A stretch of 44,985 nt of DNA from Pseudomonadota bacterium (GTDB taxonomy: Bacteria > Myxococcota_A > UBA9042 > GCA-2863065). Shown piece after piece: positions 8,951 to 17,663 of the stretch. Every line of letters begins with the position of its first letter. The first letter of the stretch is position 1. The stretch is taken from NCBI GenBank assembly GCA_005776585.1, contig SXOX01000270.1, forward strand, positions 1-44,985, read 5' to 3'. The translations under genes and the position numbers were made by a program. The notes under the pieces are model-generated. The model was given only the letters and a program-made list of their open reading frames with translations, ran no database searches and was not told the DNA's origin.

Positions 8951-11900
8951 CTACTCCCCCAGCCAATGCCCAGTGGGTCCGTTGTCGAATGAGACATAGT
9001 CGAAGCGAAGCAGGACATCCTCGACCCGGCTCAGCTCAAAACCATTCTCCAGCAGTCCCTTCCAGGGGAAGAGCAGGATGTACTCGCCATAGAGGCCCCG
9101 TCCCGCAAACTCGCCGCTGGCACCCTCAGTGTATGCTTGCGCATTGAAGTCCTTGCGTTTCACGTTGATCCAGGACGAGGTGTAGGCCCAGGTGAACGCG
9201 TTGATCTCCCCCTGCACTTGGGAGCCTTCACCGGGCTTGAACAAGTTCACCGACGGCTGAACCGAGGCGACCTGTCGCGTCTCGTTGGCCGGACCGCGCT
9301 CGGCGCACCACTGGCTGTCAAACGTGTTGCTCTTGAGCACGAACAGGGGCACAGACACCGACTTGGCCCCAAGCAGGTCGCCCTGGATTGACGTCGCGAT
9401 GGACCAGAGCCGCTCCGCACAGCGAAACGTGAGCTCCGCGATGGGTGCCAACGAAAACGGCACCGCTTGCCCGAGGTAGGTCCCCGAGGAGTCGAAGTAC
9501 GCAAAGCGCGGATCACCGATGGCTCGCCGCAACCTCTGGGTGGGTGTCTCGGTGGGTAGCCCGGGCATTCCCGGGGGCGCTTCCTGCAGCAGAAGCAGGT
9601 CATCTCTGAGACTGTAGACCGACGTGCGCATCTCGGGTCGACGGCCGTTGATGGTGCGTGTGGCCTGGTCCTGCTGTAACCTCTGAATCGCCTCAGCCAG
9701 CCCGTCCGGATGGTGGGTTCCGATGATGTCGCCGCGGATCGGCAGCGTCTGCTGGAACTCATACTCGACCGATCGAAGGGACAGGTATGTCAGCCGCCGG
9801 GCCCATTCCATCGTCCGCGTAAACTCGCGAATGCGCTCGTCCAGCCAGTAGTGGTGCGCCAGGCTCGGGACCACGCGCCCTTCCTCACGCGCGATGAGGC
9901 CCGGCGTCGACGACGCGAGTTGGTCTGCGCGCTTCTGTAGGTTCGAGAGCCCGACGATGGCATCCCCGGCCGTGAGCATGGCCGACCGCGCGGCCGCGAG
10001 CTCGATTCGAATGGCCGAGCGCAGCGGAGTAACCTCCAGCCAGCACTTCTTGACGGCTGCATCGTTGCCGATCTTCTGGACCAGTGCTTGATAGCGCTCC
10101 TTTTCGCGATCCATGGAGTCGCTGATCGCCTGCTTCCCGAGGCCCAGGCCGCCCAAGATCCCGCTAGGGTTGCCTGAGAGCGCGCCCACGAACGCCCCAA
10201 AGAAGGCCGACACCGTCGAAAGCGCCGATTTCGCGGTCCGAAGCTCCTCCATCTGAGCATGGTGAGCGTCCGTGGCGTCCTCGACTTGCGCGTTGGCGTT
10301 CTGGGTGACGATGCACGACCGTGCCGCTGCGTCATATCGGCTGATGCTCGTCGAGAAGGCGGCTCGCGCCTGCTGGAGGTCGGCGTGGGCCCGCAGCATC
10401 CGGACCTCCGCCTCACCGAGGCTGCCTCGATAGCACGCAGCAACCGCCGCCGGAGGCACCGTGTTGGCCTCGACCAGCTCGTTCTCGTCGAGATCGGGAC
10501 CCAGAGGGTGCTGCTGCACGTACTGGTTGCACACACGGTGATAGGCATAGTTCCACAGGTAGTCGAGAGCGCCCTGGCAACCGGAATACTCCCAGCAGCT
10601 CTCCGAGTGGGCGATGAACTTGTTGAGAAGCCCGGCGCCAAAAGACACCGGAACGAGATAGTCGGCGTGGATCTGTGCCAGCCGGGTTGCGGGGAAAGTC
10701 CACTCTGCTCGCTTGAGGGTCTTGCCACAGTCGGTGAACTCGAGGGCGTCGAGCCGCACATCGCTCGGCTGAAGCGCCGGCAACGCGTCTCCACCTTGCG
10801 TCATGAGCTCGGCCTGGACCGGGTTTCCTGCCGACATGGTATCCATGAAGTCTCTGACGTAGCGAAGGGCAGCCAGGGTGGCGTAGTCTCTCCGTGTCAG
10901 CGTCGGAACGGTCTCGTCACCGATGAACGCCTCAAACGCCGCCCTGTCGGACGCTGTCAGCTCCTGGCGTGGCGGCAGTCGGTCAAGCAGGCATGCGCCA
11001 AACGTCAGCAGCGTGCCGCTCGGCGTCACGACTCCCTCCTCACACAGGATGGCGCTCGAAACAACCTCACCGCGGCCGACGTAGAACACCACGTCCAGCG
11101 CGGCGATCCAACGGCTTTGCGTCTCTTGCGACAGCCCGACAACAACCTCATCGATCGACGCCGTGAGCGACTCGATCGCGCCGGCTGTGCCCGCGACGGT
11201 GTTCAGCCCCTGGTAGATGCTGGTGTGATTCCCGTTCTGCATCGCGCTGGCGCGGTCGACGAGCAGCTTGCAGAGCGCGAGCTTGTGGGACGCCAACTCG
11301 GCTCCGTGGTCGGCAAGCGGTGCCTCCGGGCACTCATCCGGTGCAGGGGTGAGGCCGGTCGACTTGTACAGCTTGTCGAAGACGCTTCCGCACGCGGTGT
11401 TCTCCGCTGCGCTCAGGCGGTGGCAGTCGCGGACGTCGAGCCTTCCCGCGATGAGGTCGTCGGTCAGCACGACCGGATCGGTCGTCAGACCGCACATCTG
11501 AGACAGTTCGGTGCCAATGCCCCGCTTCAGCTCCTCGACTCGGCGGCCCCGATCCTGGTTGATCTGCGCCTCATGGACCGTCGATGAGAGCTTCTGAAGC
11601 CACGCCGATCGGGCGGCCTCGAGTGACACCTTCGCCGAGGCCACGGCCGGGGCAGCCCACGTATTCAGAAGGTAGTCCGACGATGAGAACGCCTTGCCCG
11701 AGGTGCCGGAGGGGTCGCCGAAGTACAGCGGAAGGGCATCGTCGGGGATACCCAGCGGGTTCTCGCAGTCGGACAACGCGCGTCCGGTCTTCGACAGGAG
11801 CGCACTCGCCTCGCCAAGCTCCGACGCCGCGGCCGCCCATGCGGCCTCCCAGACGAGGGGTTGCGTCGGGTCTCCTTGCGTGGCCTTGGCGTGGAGCGCC

Positions 11901-14900
11901 GTCGCCATGGCCTCCACGAGGAGGGCGAGTCGCTGGGCCCGACCATAGGTGGCGAGCGCGGCCTCAGCTCGCGTGGACGAACCTGACGCTGCGCACTCGG
12001 CGTAGGCCTGAAGTGCGGACTTGCCAAGGTGTCGATCGACTAATTTTACGTAGGTAGTCAGAGATTCTACAAGCGATACGGCCAACCCGCCGGAAGTGCG
12101 GGCCCGACCGGGCGCCCGGTTGATGGCCTCTCTCAGCTCCGCCTTTAGGTAGAGATGCCGTCGGTAGTCGAAGTCTCTCACCGTCTCGAGGGGCAGAGAC
12201 GAGAGCACCTCATGCACCCTTGGGTGGAGTACGAGGCCAAAGCCCCGCTCCATGCGCGCGATGGTGCTCGAGAGGTCGTTGTCGGGCGTCTCATCACCCG
12301 CGGCTGCCGGGGTCACCGGACGCGGCGCGCCCTCAGCGGCGAGGATCTCGCTCAGCGTGTTGGACGTGGAGGCGGCGGAGCCCAGGAACGAGTGAATCTC
12401 GAGCCAGGTTGCTATGAGACGCGCATAGAGCGCCCCAGCGGCTGCGTTGTCCGGCACGACCTCTTCCAGCACGTCGAGGACGCGGTGCCACACGGCAATA
12501 TTGATGCACTTCGACTGCGGGAAGAGCCGGTCGAGCACGGCGGGAAGGTCTGTATCCAGGTCGAGCGGAGACGGATAATCCAGGAGCGCCGAAGCGACTT
12601 CGTCCGGCGAGCGATCGAGGTCGTCGATGCACGACTGGGCCAGCTCCGCGGTCGTCGGGGATTCCGCCGCCGAGGCGTGGCCCATGGCGACGCGATCGTG
12701 AGCGGTCAGAAACGGAATCGACGGCAGCTCAAAGCCGTGGGGGTCTTGGATCAGCGTGTAGGTACCAACGGGGTCGTGGTCGTAACTGCTAGCCTTGACT
12801 ACGTCGTGGTACAGGGCTCCAGAGGCGGGCCCCAGCTTCGATTGACCTCCTGCGTACTTGCAGGCTTCTGGGTCGGCCAACGGGCAATGCGCGAAGTACT
12901 CCCAGTAGGCGGGACCCTGGCTCTCGAACTTCCTCATCTCCGGCGACAGATCCAAGTAGGCGGGGGCCCCGACCGACGCATTCGGTGACGCGTGCGGCGA
13001 ATATCGTAGCAGGCGCTCGGCACATGCGACACGCACGTGCGAGCGCCAGGGCATGTCGAACGGCCCGATGCTGGCCTGGGAGCCTGGGTCTGCGTGCGGA
13101 AACGGCAGACTGGAGACGCGAAGATAGCCGTAGGCGACACCGCTAATTTCATAAGGCGCAGACGAAACGACCGTTGAGTACATGTTGAACCGTTCGGCTG
13201 GAACCGCGTCGACAATATCGGTGCACGTGAACTCAGGATGGCCCCACGGAGCGGACCCCGGAGACAGCCTGCACGGAATGACGGCATCGCGCGCCTCCAG
13301 TGGCGAGACGAAGGCCGCAGGTTCACCGAAGACTGGTGCCACCGGGATCACATGGCTCTTGCACTCGGCCGCCAGCGCCGTGGACAGGAACGTCGCATCG
13401 CAGACGTGGTCAAACAGAGACGTGCCTCCGCCGAGGGTCAGACACGGGAGGATGCTCTGAAACGGGTCGATGGCGAGCGAAACCCATTTGGCCACGATGG
13501 GCGCTAACGCAGCTGCGGGCAGGCCGATGAAGCGACCTGGCGCGAGCGCTGCAATGAGGGGCGCTCGCCAGGGCAACACTCGGTTCGACAGATCGGGAGG
13601 TTCCAGGGTCGACGAGGCCACGGCGGTGGCGGCAGTGGGGCTCCGACGAGTCAGCACCAGCTCCCACCGAAGCCATGCAGCGGTGCTCAGGGCGCCGGTG
13701 ACGATGCTCACGTCGAGAGCACCCCGGAGCTGTCCGCTGCGGGAGTCGTACGTGAAGTTGGTGAGTGGCGAATCTCCCTCGATGGCCGTCCAGCCAAAAG
13801 TCCGCATGACCGCACCGGCCTCGGTGTCTGCCCACGTTGCCGGGTCCGTCCGGTTGTCCAAGTACCATCGCGGCTGTGACATGGCGGGCGGCATCTCGTT
13901 CGTTCCGCTGTCAGTCAGAACGGCAAGCCGAGCGGTCACGCCGCCAGACGGGGCGAGCACCTGGGTTGGATCGTTCAGGGCAAGGTCAAAACCGCCCTCC
14001 GGGTGCATACGCAGCCCAGCCCGGATCGGGACAACGAGTCTGGAGGCACCCCCAGGAAACGCACTCCTGACGGATTCCTGAAGCTCCGCCACAAAACCCT
14101 CGCCCATGCCGACGAGCTGCGCCGTGCCTTCGTACTCGCCGGGCTCGATCGGGTCACCGAATTGGCCTTCTGAATTCTTCGCCTCCACGTGAGCGCTGAC
14201 CACCTGGACCCACGGGTGGCTGCCAAGACTGGCCTGGACCGACCACGGCGCGTCGGCATCCAGAGCCGAGCTGCAATAGTCCGTCGCACGAACCCAGACG
14301 CGCTGACTCACGTGGGGACCCACATGCACGTGGGTCGCATTGAACGTCAACTCGCACGACTGGTCATAGGCTCCAGGGTCCGCGACGGGCGGGACGGAGT
14401 TTGGAACAACGGGTGCCGACTTGCCGCAGTGCACGCGAAGTCCGCGTGAGGCAACGACCTGGACGGTGATGGTCTCACCGGTCCCGGGCTCCGGCGTACC
14501 CGGCGCCGGCTTGTGCAGCCGGACGTGCAGCGGGAAAGCGGCCGTCGCCTCGGCAGTCGGGATACGACCGGGCACGCAGTTCCCTTCTGGCACAACGACG
14601 CGACTGAGGGTCGCGGCGACCGGGCTGATCTCCAGGTTCGGATCGCCGGGAGGGCCCGGCGGGATCGACACGGAGTTCTCCAGGCAACGCCCCGAGCACG
14701 AGCAGTACGACCCCGGCTGGCAGTGGCAGTCCGGCGCCTCCGGTGGACAGGCGATCACGGCGTCCGGCAGGCACTCCCAGTCGCAGATGGACCCGGCCGC
14801 CACGTTGCAGAACGACCCCGACGGACAGGCCACCGTCTCCGAGCAATGCCGAGGCGCGACCTGGACACAGGAAGTCGTCGGCTGCCCAGGGACGTCAGGC

Positions 14901-15289
14901 ACGGAGCGGTACCCCTCGGGGCACGTTCCCGCCTGGGCCGACATCACCGGGGCGACGCAGCTGAAGCCCAGCAACGGGTCGCAGCGCAGCTCCGGGAAGT
15001 CCGGGGTGCCCGGGTCTCCGTCCTCGGCGCACAGCGCGTCCAGCTCCGGGAGCGCGCAGCTCGGCCCAGCGCACGTGCAGGCATGCACGAGCCGCGATGG
15101 TCGCAGGTCGAGGAGCGCTGGCACGTCGACGTCACACGTCTCGTGGCCCGGATGGCTGGCCGCCGCAAGGCCCTCCTTGGGCGCCGCGGGGGGGGGGGGC
15201 TCCGCCTCGTCGGCACAGCCGCCGCCCCCGACGAGCAGCGCGAAGGCAGGCACCCATAGACCGATCGCCATCGCCGAGCCACGCGTCAT
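8951..15289 (-). CDS. Giant lipoprotein with a Tc-toxin A-subunit-like C-terminal region
   Basis: The 2112-residue protein has a lipoprotein signal with a GGGC lipobox at Cys25, a run of four prolines encoded by C12, and a cysteine-rich domain (about residues 45-200). Beta-rich parts (about 205-700) and a long, mainly helical part (about 850-1650) follow. The last third has the order seen in TcA subunits: a coiled coil (about 1650-1690), a glycine-rich hydrophobic turn (about 1690-1720, AFFGAFVGALSGNPSGILGG), a second coiled coil to about 1800, a helix with YWLDERIREFTRTMEW, and a C-terminal beta domain (about 1850-2112) ending F-x-G-x-G, LLFP, EDVLLRFDY. Known TcA proteins end in the same pattern, in their TcB-binding domain. 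The start at 15289 has GAGGTG at good spacing; the frame is open to 15367. It leads the operon with the RHS protein. The TcA relation is my pattern recognition, not a search result. Confidence 0.7.
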   Translation of the reverse strand: MTRGSAMAIGLWVPAFALLVGGGGCADEAEPPPPAAPKEGLAAASHPGHETCDVDVPALLDLRPSRLVHACTCAGPSCALPELDALCAEDGDPGTPDFPELRCDPLLGFSCVAPVMSAQAGTCPEGYRSVPDVPGQPTTSCVQVAPRHCSETVACPSGSFCNVAAGSICDWECLPDAVIACPPEAPDCHCQPGSYCSCSGRCLENSVSIPPGPPGDPNLEISPVAATLSRVVVPEGNCVPGRIPTAEATAAFPLHVRLHKPAPGTPEPGTGETITVQVVASRGLRVHCGKSAPVVPNSVPPVADPGAYDQSCELTFNATHVHVGPHVSQRVWVRATDYCSSALDADAPWSVQASLGSHPWVQVVSAHVEAKNSEGQFGDPIEPGEYEGTAQLVGMGEGFVAELQESVRSAFPGGASRLVVPIRAGLRMHPEGGFDLALNDPTQVLAPSGGVTARLAVLTDSGTNEMPPAMSQPRWYLDNRTDPATWADTEAGAVMRTFGWTAIEGDSPLTNFTYDSRSGQLRGALDVSIVTGALSTAAWLRWELVLTRRSPTAATAVASSTLEPPDLSNRVLPWRAPLIAALAPGRFIGLPAAALAPIVAKWVSLAIDPFQSILPCLTLGGGTSLFDHVCDATFLSTALAAECKSHVIPVAPVFGEPAAFVSPLEARDAVIPCRLSPGSAPWGHPEFTCTDIVDAVPAERFNMYSTVVSSAPYEISGVAYGYLRVSSLPFPHADPGSQASIGPFDMPWRSHVRVACAERLLRYSPHASPNASVGAPAYLDLSPEMRKFESQGPAYWEYFAHCPLADPEACKYAGGQSKLGPASGALYHDVVKASSYDHDPVGTYTLIQDPHGFELPSIPFLTAHDRVAMGHASAAESPTTAELAQSCIDDLDRSPDEVASALLDYPSPLDLDTDLPAVLDRLFPQSKCINIAVWHRVLDVLEEVVPDNAAAGALYARLIATWLEIHSFLGSAASTSNTLSEILAAEGAPRPVTPAAAGDETPDNDLSSTIARMERGFGLVLHPRVHEVLSSLPLETVRDFDYRRHLYLKAELREAINRAPGRARTSGGLAVSLVESLTTYVKLVDRHLGKSALQAYAECAASGSSTRAEAALATYGRAQRLALLVEAMATALHAKATQGDPTQPLVWEAAWAAAASELGEASALLSKTGRALSDCENPLGIPDDALPLYFGDPSGTSGKAFSSSDYLLNTWAAPAVASAKVSLEAARSAWLQKLSSTVHEAQINQDRGRRVEELKRGIGTELSQMCGLTTDPVVLTDDLIAGRLDVRDCHRLSAAENTACGSVFDKLYKSTGLTPAPDECPEAPLADHGAELASHKLALCKLLVDRASAMQNGNHTSIYQGLNTVAGTAGAIESLTASIDEVVVGLSQETQSRWIAALDVVFYVGRGEVVSSAILCEEGVVTPSGTLLTFGACLLDRLPPRQELTASDRAAFEAFIGDETVPTLTRRDYATLAALRYVRDFMDTMSAGNPVQAELMTQGGDALPALQPSDVRLDALEFTDCGKTLKRAEWTFPATRLAQIHADYLVPVSFGAGLLNKFIAHSESCWEYSGCQGALDYLWNYAYHRVCNQYVQQHPLGPDLDENELVEANTVPPAAVAACYRGSLGEAEVRMLRAHADLQQARAAFSTSISRYDAAARSCIVTQNANAQVEDATDAHHAQMEELRTAKSALSTVSAFFGAFVGALSGNPSGILGGLGLGKQAISDSMDREKERYQALVQKIGNDAAVKKCWLEVTPLRSAIRIELAAARSAMLTAGDAIVGLSNLQKRADQLASSTPGLIAREEGRVVPSLAHHYWLDERIREFTRTMEWARRLTYLSLRSVEYEFQQTLPIRGDIIGTHHPDGLAEAIQRLQQDQATRTINGRRPEMRTSVYSLRDDLLLLQEAPPGMPGLPTETPTQRLRRAIGDPRFAYFDSSGTYLGQAVPFSLAPIAELTFRCAERLWSIATSIQGDLLGAKSVSVPLFVLKSNTFDSQWCAERGPANETRQVASVQPSVNLFKPGEGSQVQGEINAFTWAYTSSWINVKRKDFNAQAYTEGASGEFAGRGLYGEYILLFPWKGLLENGFELSRVEDVLLRFDYVSFDNGPTGHWLGE
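15188..15199 (-). repeat. C12 homopolymer (G12 on the plus strand) in the 5' end of the TcA-like gene
   Basis: Twelve consecutive C residues on the coding strand make up codons 31-34 (four prolines), six residues after the lipid-anchoring Cys25. Loss of one C would move translation to a frame that stops near 14944; gain of one C would stop it near 15132. Tracts of this length are typical slippage sites, and are also common places for sequencing error. Confidence 0.9.
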
Positions 15290-15324
15290 CGCCTCACCTC
15301 TCGCTTCTTGAAGAACCCGTGGCA

Positions 15325-15354
15325 AGGCTAGCACCGCGTCAGACGCGCTGTAAA
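15325..15354 (-). promoter_or_regulatory. Candidate promoter of the Tc-like operon with an internal dyad
   Basis: On the minus strand TTTACA (15349-15354), an 18-base spacer and TAGCCT (15325-15330) lie about 36 bases before the ATG at 15289. The spacer contains a perfect inverted repeat, CGCGTC-A-GACGCG (15335-15347), placed where a bound regulator would block RNA polymerase. The promoter sits directly after the terminator-like structure of the reductase gene, so the operon should have its own transcription start. Confidence 0.45.
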
Positions 15355-15365
15355 CAGCCCTGAGC

Positions 15366-15387
15366 AAAAAAATCCACGCGCGCGTGC
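15366..15387 (-). terminator. Terminator-like hairpin after the aldo/keto reductase gene
   Basis: Two bases after the reductase stop, on the minus strand, CACGCGCGCGTG (15375-15386) can fold into a short stem and is followed after two bases by seven T (A7 at 15366-15372). The stem is short, about 4-5 pairs with a small loop, but is all G-C apart from one pair. It separates the reductase from the toxin operon. Confidence 0.5.
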
Positions 15388-15388
15388 G

Positions 15389-16447
15389 CTACCAGCGCGG
15401 GAAGTCGATCCGAGGCCACGCGTCGGAGAACACGTGCTTCTTGATCGACTCGGCGCGGACGAAGTCGTGCGGGAAGCCGAGCTCGATCTTGGTCGCCTCG
15501 TCCAGGGCCGCGAGTTGCTCGGCGGACAGCACGAGGTCGAACGCAGCCAAGTTGTCCGAGAGCTGCCCGACGGTACGCGCGCCGAGGATGGGCAGCACCG
15601 TGACCGCCGGGCGCTGCCGCAGCCACGCGATGGCCACCTGCGCGGCCGAACGGCCCAGCTCGCAGCCAATGCGCGCGACGAGCTCACCCGCCGCCAGGTG
15701 GCGCTCTGTGGACCGACTCGCGTTCGAGGTGACCCGCTTCGAGTCCTCGGCCGCGACCGGGCCCGCCGGGTCCGGCTTGCGATACTTGTTGGTGAGCACG
15801 CCGCCGCCCAGGATGCCCCACGGCGTGACGGCAAGGTCGAACGCGCGCGCCATCGGGATGAGCTCGCGCTCGACGGCGCGCTCGGTCAGGCTGTAGTGCA
15901 CCTGCAGCGCGACGCAGCGGCTCCAGCCGCGCAGCTCCGCCATCGTGTTCGCCGCTGCGACCTGCCAGGCCGGCATGTCGGAGATGCCGATGTAGAGGAC
16001 CTTCCCGGCGCGGACAACGTCGTCGAGCCCGCGCATCACCTCATCGAGTGGCGTGCAGAGATCGCCCGCGTGGACCCAATACAAGTCGATGTAGTCCGTA
16101 TCGAGCCGCCGGAGCGACGCTTCGAGCGCAGTCACGAGGCTCTTGCGGTGGTTGCCCGCCGAGTTCGGGTCACCCGATCGCTGCGCGAGCGTGTACTTGG
16201 TCGCGACCACAAACCGGTCGCGCTCGGGCTTGACGAGCTCGCCGACGATGCGCTCGCTCGTGCCGTTGGTGTAGAGATTGGCGGTGTCGATGAAGTTGCC
16301 GCCGGCCTCGGTAAACGCGTTGAACATCTTGGCGCACTCGTCCTTGGACGCGCCGAAGCCCCACTCCTCGCCGAAGGTCATCGTGCCGAGGCACGCCTCG
16401 GACACCTTCAGCCCGCTCCGCCCCAGAAACTTGTAGCGCAACTCCAT
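15389..16447 (-). CDS. Aldo/keto reductase
   Basis: The 352-residue protein has the full catalytic tetrad of the superfamily: Asp54 and Tyr59 in FIDTANLYTNG, Lys84 in VATKYT, and His126 in LYWVHAGD. It reduces an aldehyde or ketone (or oxidises an alcohol) with NAD(P)H in the cytoplasm; the substrate cannot be read from the sequence. Its C-terminal segment includes the cofactor-binding GARTVGQLSDNL motif. Length is normal for the YajO/YakC-like group. I chose the ATG at 16447, where family similarity begins (MELRYKFLGRSGLKVSE), and which has GGAGG five bases before it, although the frame is open 150 bases further. It is transcribed away from the glf gene; the 88-base gap carries a perfect 26-bp dyad over its promoter region, so expression is probably controlled by a dimeric regulator not encoded here. 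Confidence 0.92.
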   Translation of the reverse strand: MELRYKFLGRSGLKVSEACLGTMTFGEEWGFGASKDECAKMFNAFTEAGGNFIDTANLYTNGTSERIVGELVKPERDRFVVATKYTLAQRSGDPNSAGNHRKSLVTALEASLRRLDTDYIDLYWVHAGDLCTPLDEVMRGLDDVVRAGKVLYIGISDMPAWQVAAANTMAELRGWSRCVALQVHYSLTERAVERELIPMARAFDLAVTPWGILGGGVLTNKYRKPDPAGPVAAEDSKRVTSNASRSTERHLAAGELVARIGCELGRSAAQVAIAWLRQRPAVTVLPILGARTVGQLSDNLAAFDLVLSAEQLAALDEATKIELGFPHDFVRAESIKKHVFSDAWPRIDFPRW

Positions 16448-16457
16448 GATGACCTCC

Positions 16458-16483
16458 GTCGTGGCGCGCGAGGATGCCACGAC
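16458..16483. promoter_or_regulatory. Perfect 26-bp dyad, likely operator of the aldo/keto reductase
   Basis: GTCGTGGC (16458-16465) and its exact reverse complement GCCACGAC (16476-16483) are separated by 10 bases. The half-site centres are 18 bp apart, nearly two helical turns, which suits a dimeric regulator. The dyad is 10 bases before the reductase start and overlaps the best promoter-like sequence for that gene (TTGCAC around 16492-16497 on the minus strand). Confidence 0.6.
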
Positions 16484-16499
16484 AGACACGGCGTGCAAG

Positions 16500-16529
16500 T
16501 TGCGGTAGGCCGCACGCGCACCGTATCGT
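16500..16529 (+). promoter_or_regulatory. Candidate leaderless promoter of the glf gene
   Basis: TTGCGG (16500-16505), an 18-base spacer and TATCGT (16524-16529) end 6 bases before the GTG at 16536. Transcription would start at about the G of the start codon. No Shine-Dalgarno sequence is visible in front of that GTG. Confidence 0.5.
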
Positions 16530-16535
16530 GCGACC

Positions 16536-17663
16536 GTGACGACGCGAACCGACGTCGATGTGCTCGTGGTCGGTGCCGGGTTTGCGGGCGCGGTCATGGC
16601 CGAGCGGCTGGCCGAGGGCTACGGGCTCTCGTGCCTGGTCCTCGACCGACGCGACCACCTGGCCGGCAACGCGCACGACACGACCGACGCGGCCGGCGTG
16701 CTCGTTCATCGCTACGGTCCACACTGGTTTCGGACCAACTCCGACCGCGTCCGCGACTACCTCTCGCACTTCACCGAATGGCACCCGGTGACGTATCGGG
16801 CGCTCTCGTGGACCGCGGGGAGGTATTGGTCGTTTCCCATCAACCTGGAGACCTACGAGCAGCTCGTCGGGCGCCCCGCGACCTCCGAGGAGATGGCCGC
16901 CGCGCTGGAGTCCTGGCGCGTGCCGTGTGCTCGCCCGCGCAACTCGGAGGAGCTGGTCCTCTCGCAGGTGGGCCCGGTGCTCTACGAAAAGTTCTACCTC
17001 GGCTACACGATGAAGCAGTGGCGGCGCCACCCGCGCGAGCTGCACCCGTCGGTGTGCGGCCGCATTCCCGTGCGCACCGACCGGGACGATCGCTATCTCA
17101 CCGAGTCGTTTCAGGCGCTCCCGGCGCGTGGGTATACGGCCCTGTTCGAGCGATTGCTGCGTCATCCCAAGATTGAAGTACGCCTCGGCGCCGAATGGCG
17201 GGACGTGGCCCGTGCGGTGCGGTATCGCCATCTGGTGTACACAGGCCGGCTCGATGACTTCTACGAGGAGCGCTTTGGCCCGCTGCCCTATCGCTCGCTG
17301 CGGTGGGAGCATGAGACGCTGCCGCAGGAGTGGTTTCAGCCCGCGATGCAGGTCAACTTCCCCAACGACCACGCCTTCACGCGCATCCTCGAGTACAAGC
17401 ACGCGACCGGGCAGGTGCTCCCCGTGACGACGATCGCGCGCGAGTACCCCGACGACTGGCGGCCCGGCAAGGACCCCTTCTACGCGATGCCGACGCCGGA
17501 GGCGCAGGCGCTCTTTGCCCAATACGCCGCGCTGGCGGAGCGCGAGGCGCACGTGAGCTTCGTCGGTCGGCTTCCGACGTACACGAACTACAATATGGAC
17601 CAGGTCGTCGGCATGGCGCTCGCTGAGGCCGACCGCGTCGGGCCGGGGCTCGTGTGCCCGTAG
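16536..17663 (+). CDS. glf: UDP-galactopyranose mutase
   Basis: The enzyme converts UDP-galactopyranose to UDP-galactofuranose, the donor for galactofuranose in envelope polysaccharides, using reduced FAD. The 375-residue sequence opens with the FAD-binding Rossmann motif VVGAGFAG (residues 11-18). It then has HRYGPHWF, FYLGYTMKQW, YTGRLDDFYEERFG and LPYRSLRWE, all landmarks of the family, and ends with the GRLPTYTNYNMDQVV segment that binds the flavin. Length is typical. The start is GTG at 16536, supported by a leaderless-type promoter 6 bases in front of it. Its last 10 bases overlap the membrane glycosyltransferase gene, so the two are co-translated and likely act on the same glycan. A divergent promoter region is shared with the reductase. 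Confidence 0.93.
   Translation: MTTRTDVDVLVVGAGFAGAVMAERLAEGYGLSCLVLDRRDHLAGNAHDTTDAAGVLVHRYGPHWFRTNSDRVRDYLSHFTEWHPVTYRALSWTAGRYWSFPINLETYEQLVGRPATSEEMAAALESWRVPCARPRNSEELVLSQVGPVLYEKFYLGYTMKQWRRHPRELHPSVCGRIPVRTDRDDRYLTESFQALPARGYTALFERLLRHPKIEVRLGAEWRDVARAVRYRHLVYTGRLDDFYEERFGPLPYRSLRWEHETLPQEWFQPAMQVNFPNDHAFTRILEYKHATGQVLPVTTIAREYPDDWRPGKDPFYAMPTPEAQALFAQYAALAEREAHVSFVGRLPTYTNYNMDQVVGMALAEADRVGPGLVCP

Noticed and set aside
10259..11587. A 442-codon open frame opposite the TcA-like gene
   Set aside because: No domain or signal is seen, and the minus-strand frame runs without break for more than 2100 codons.
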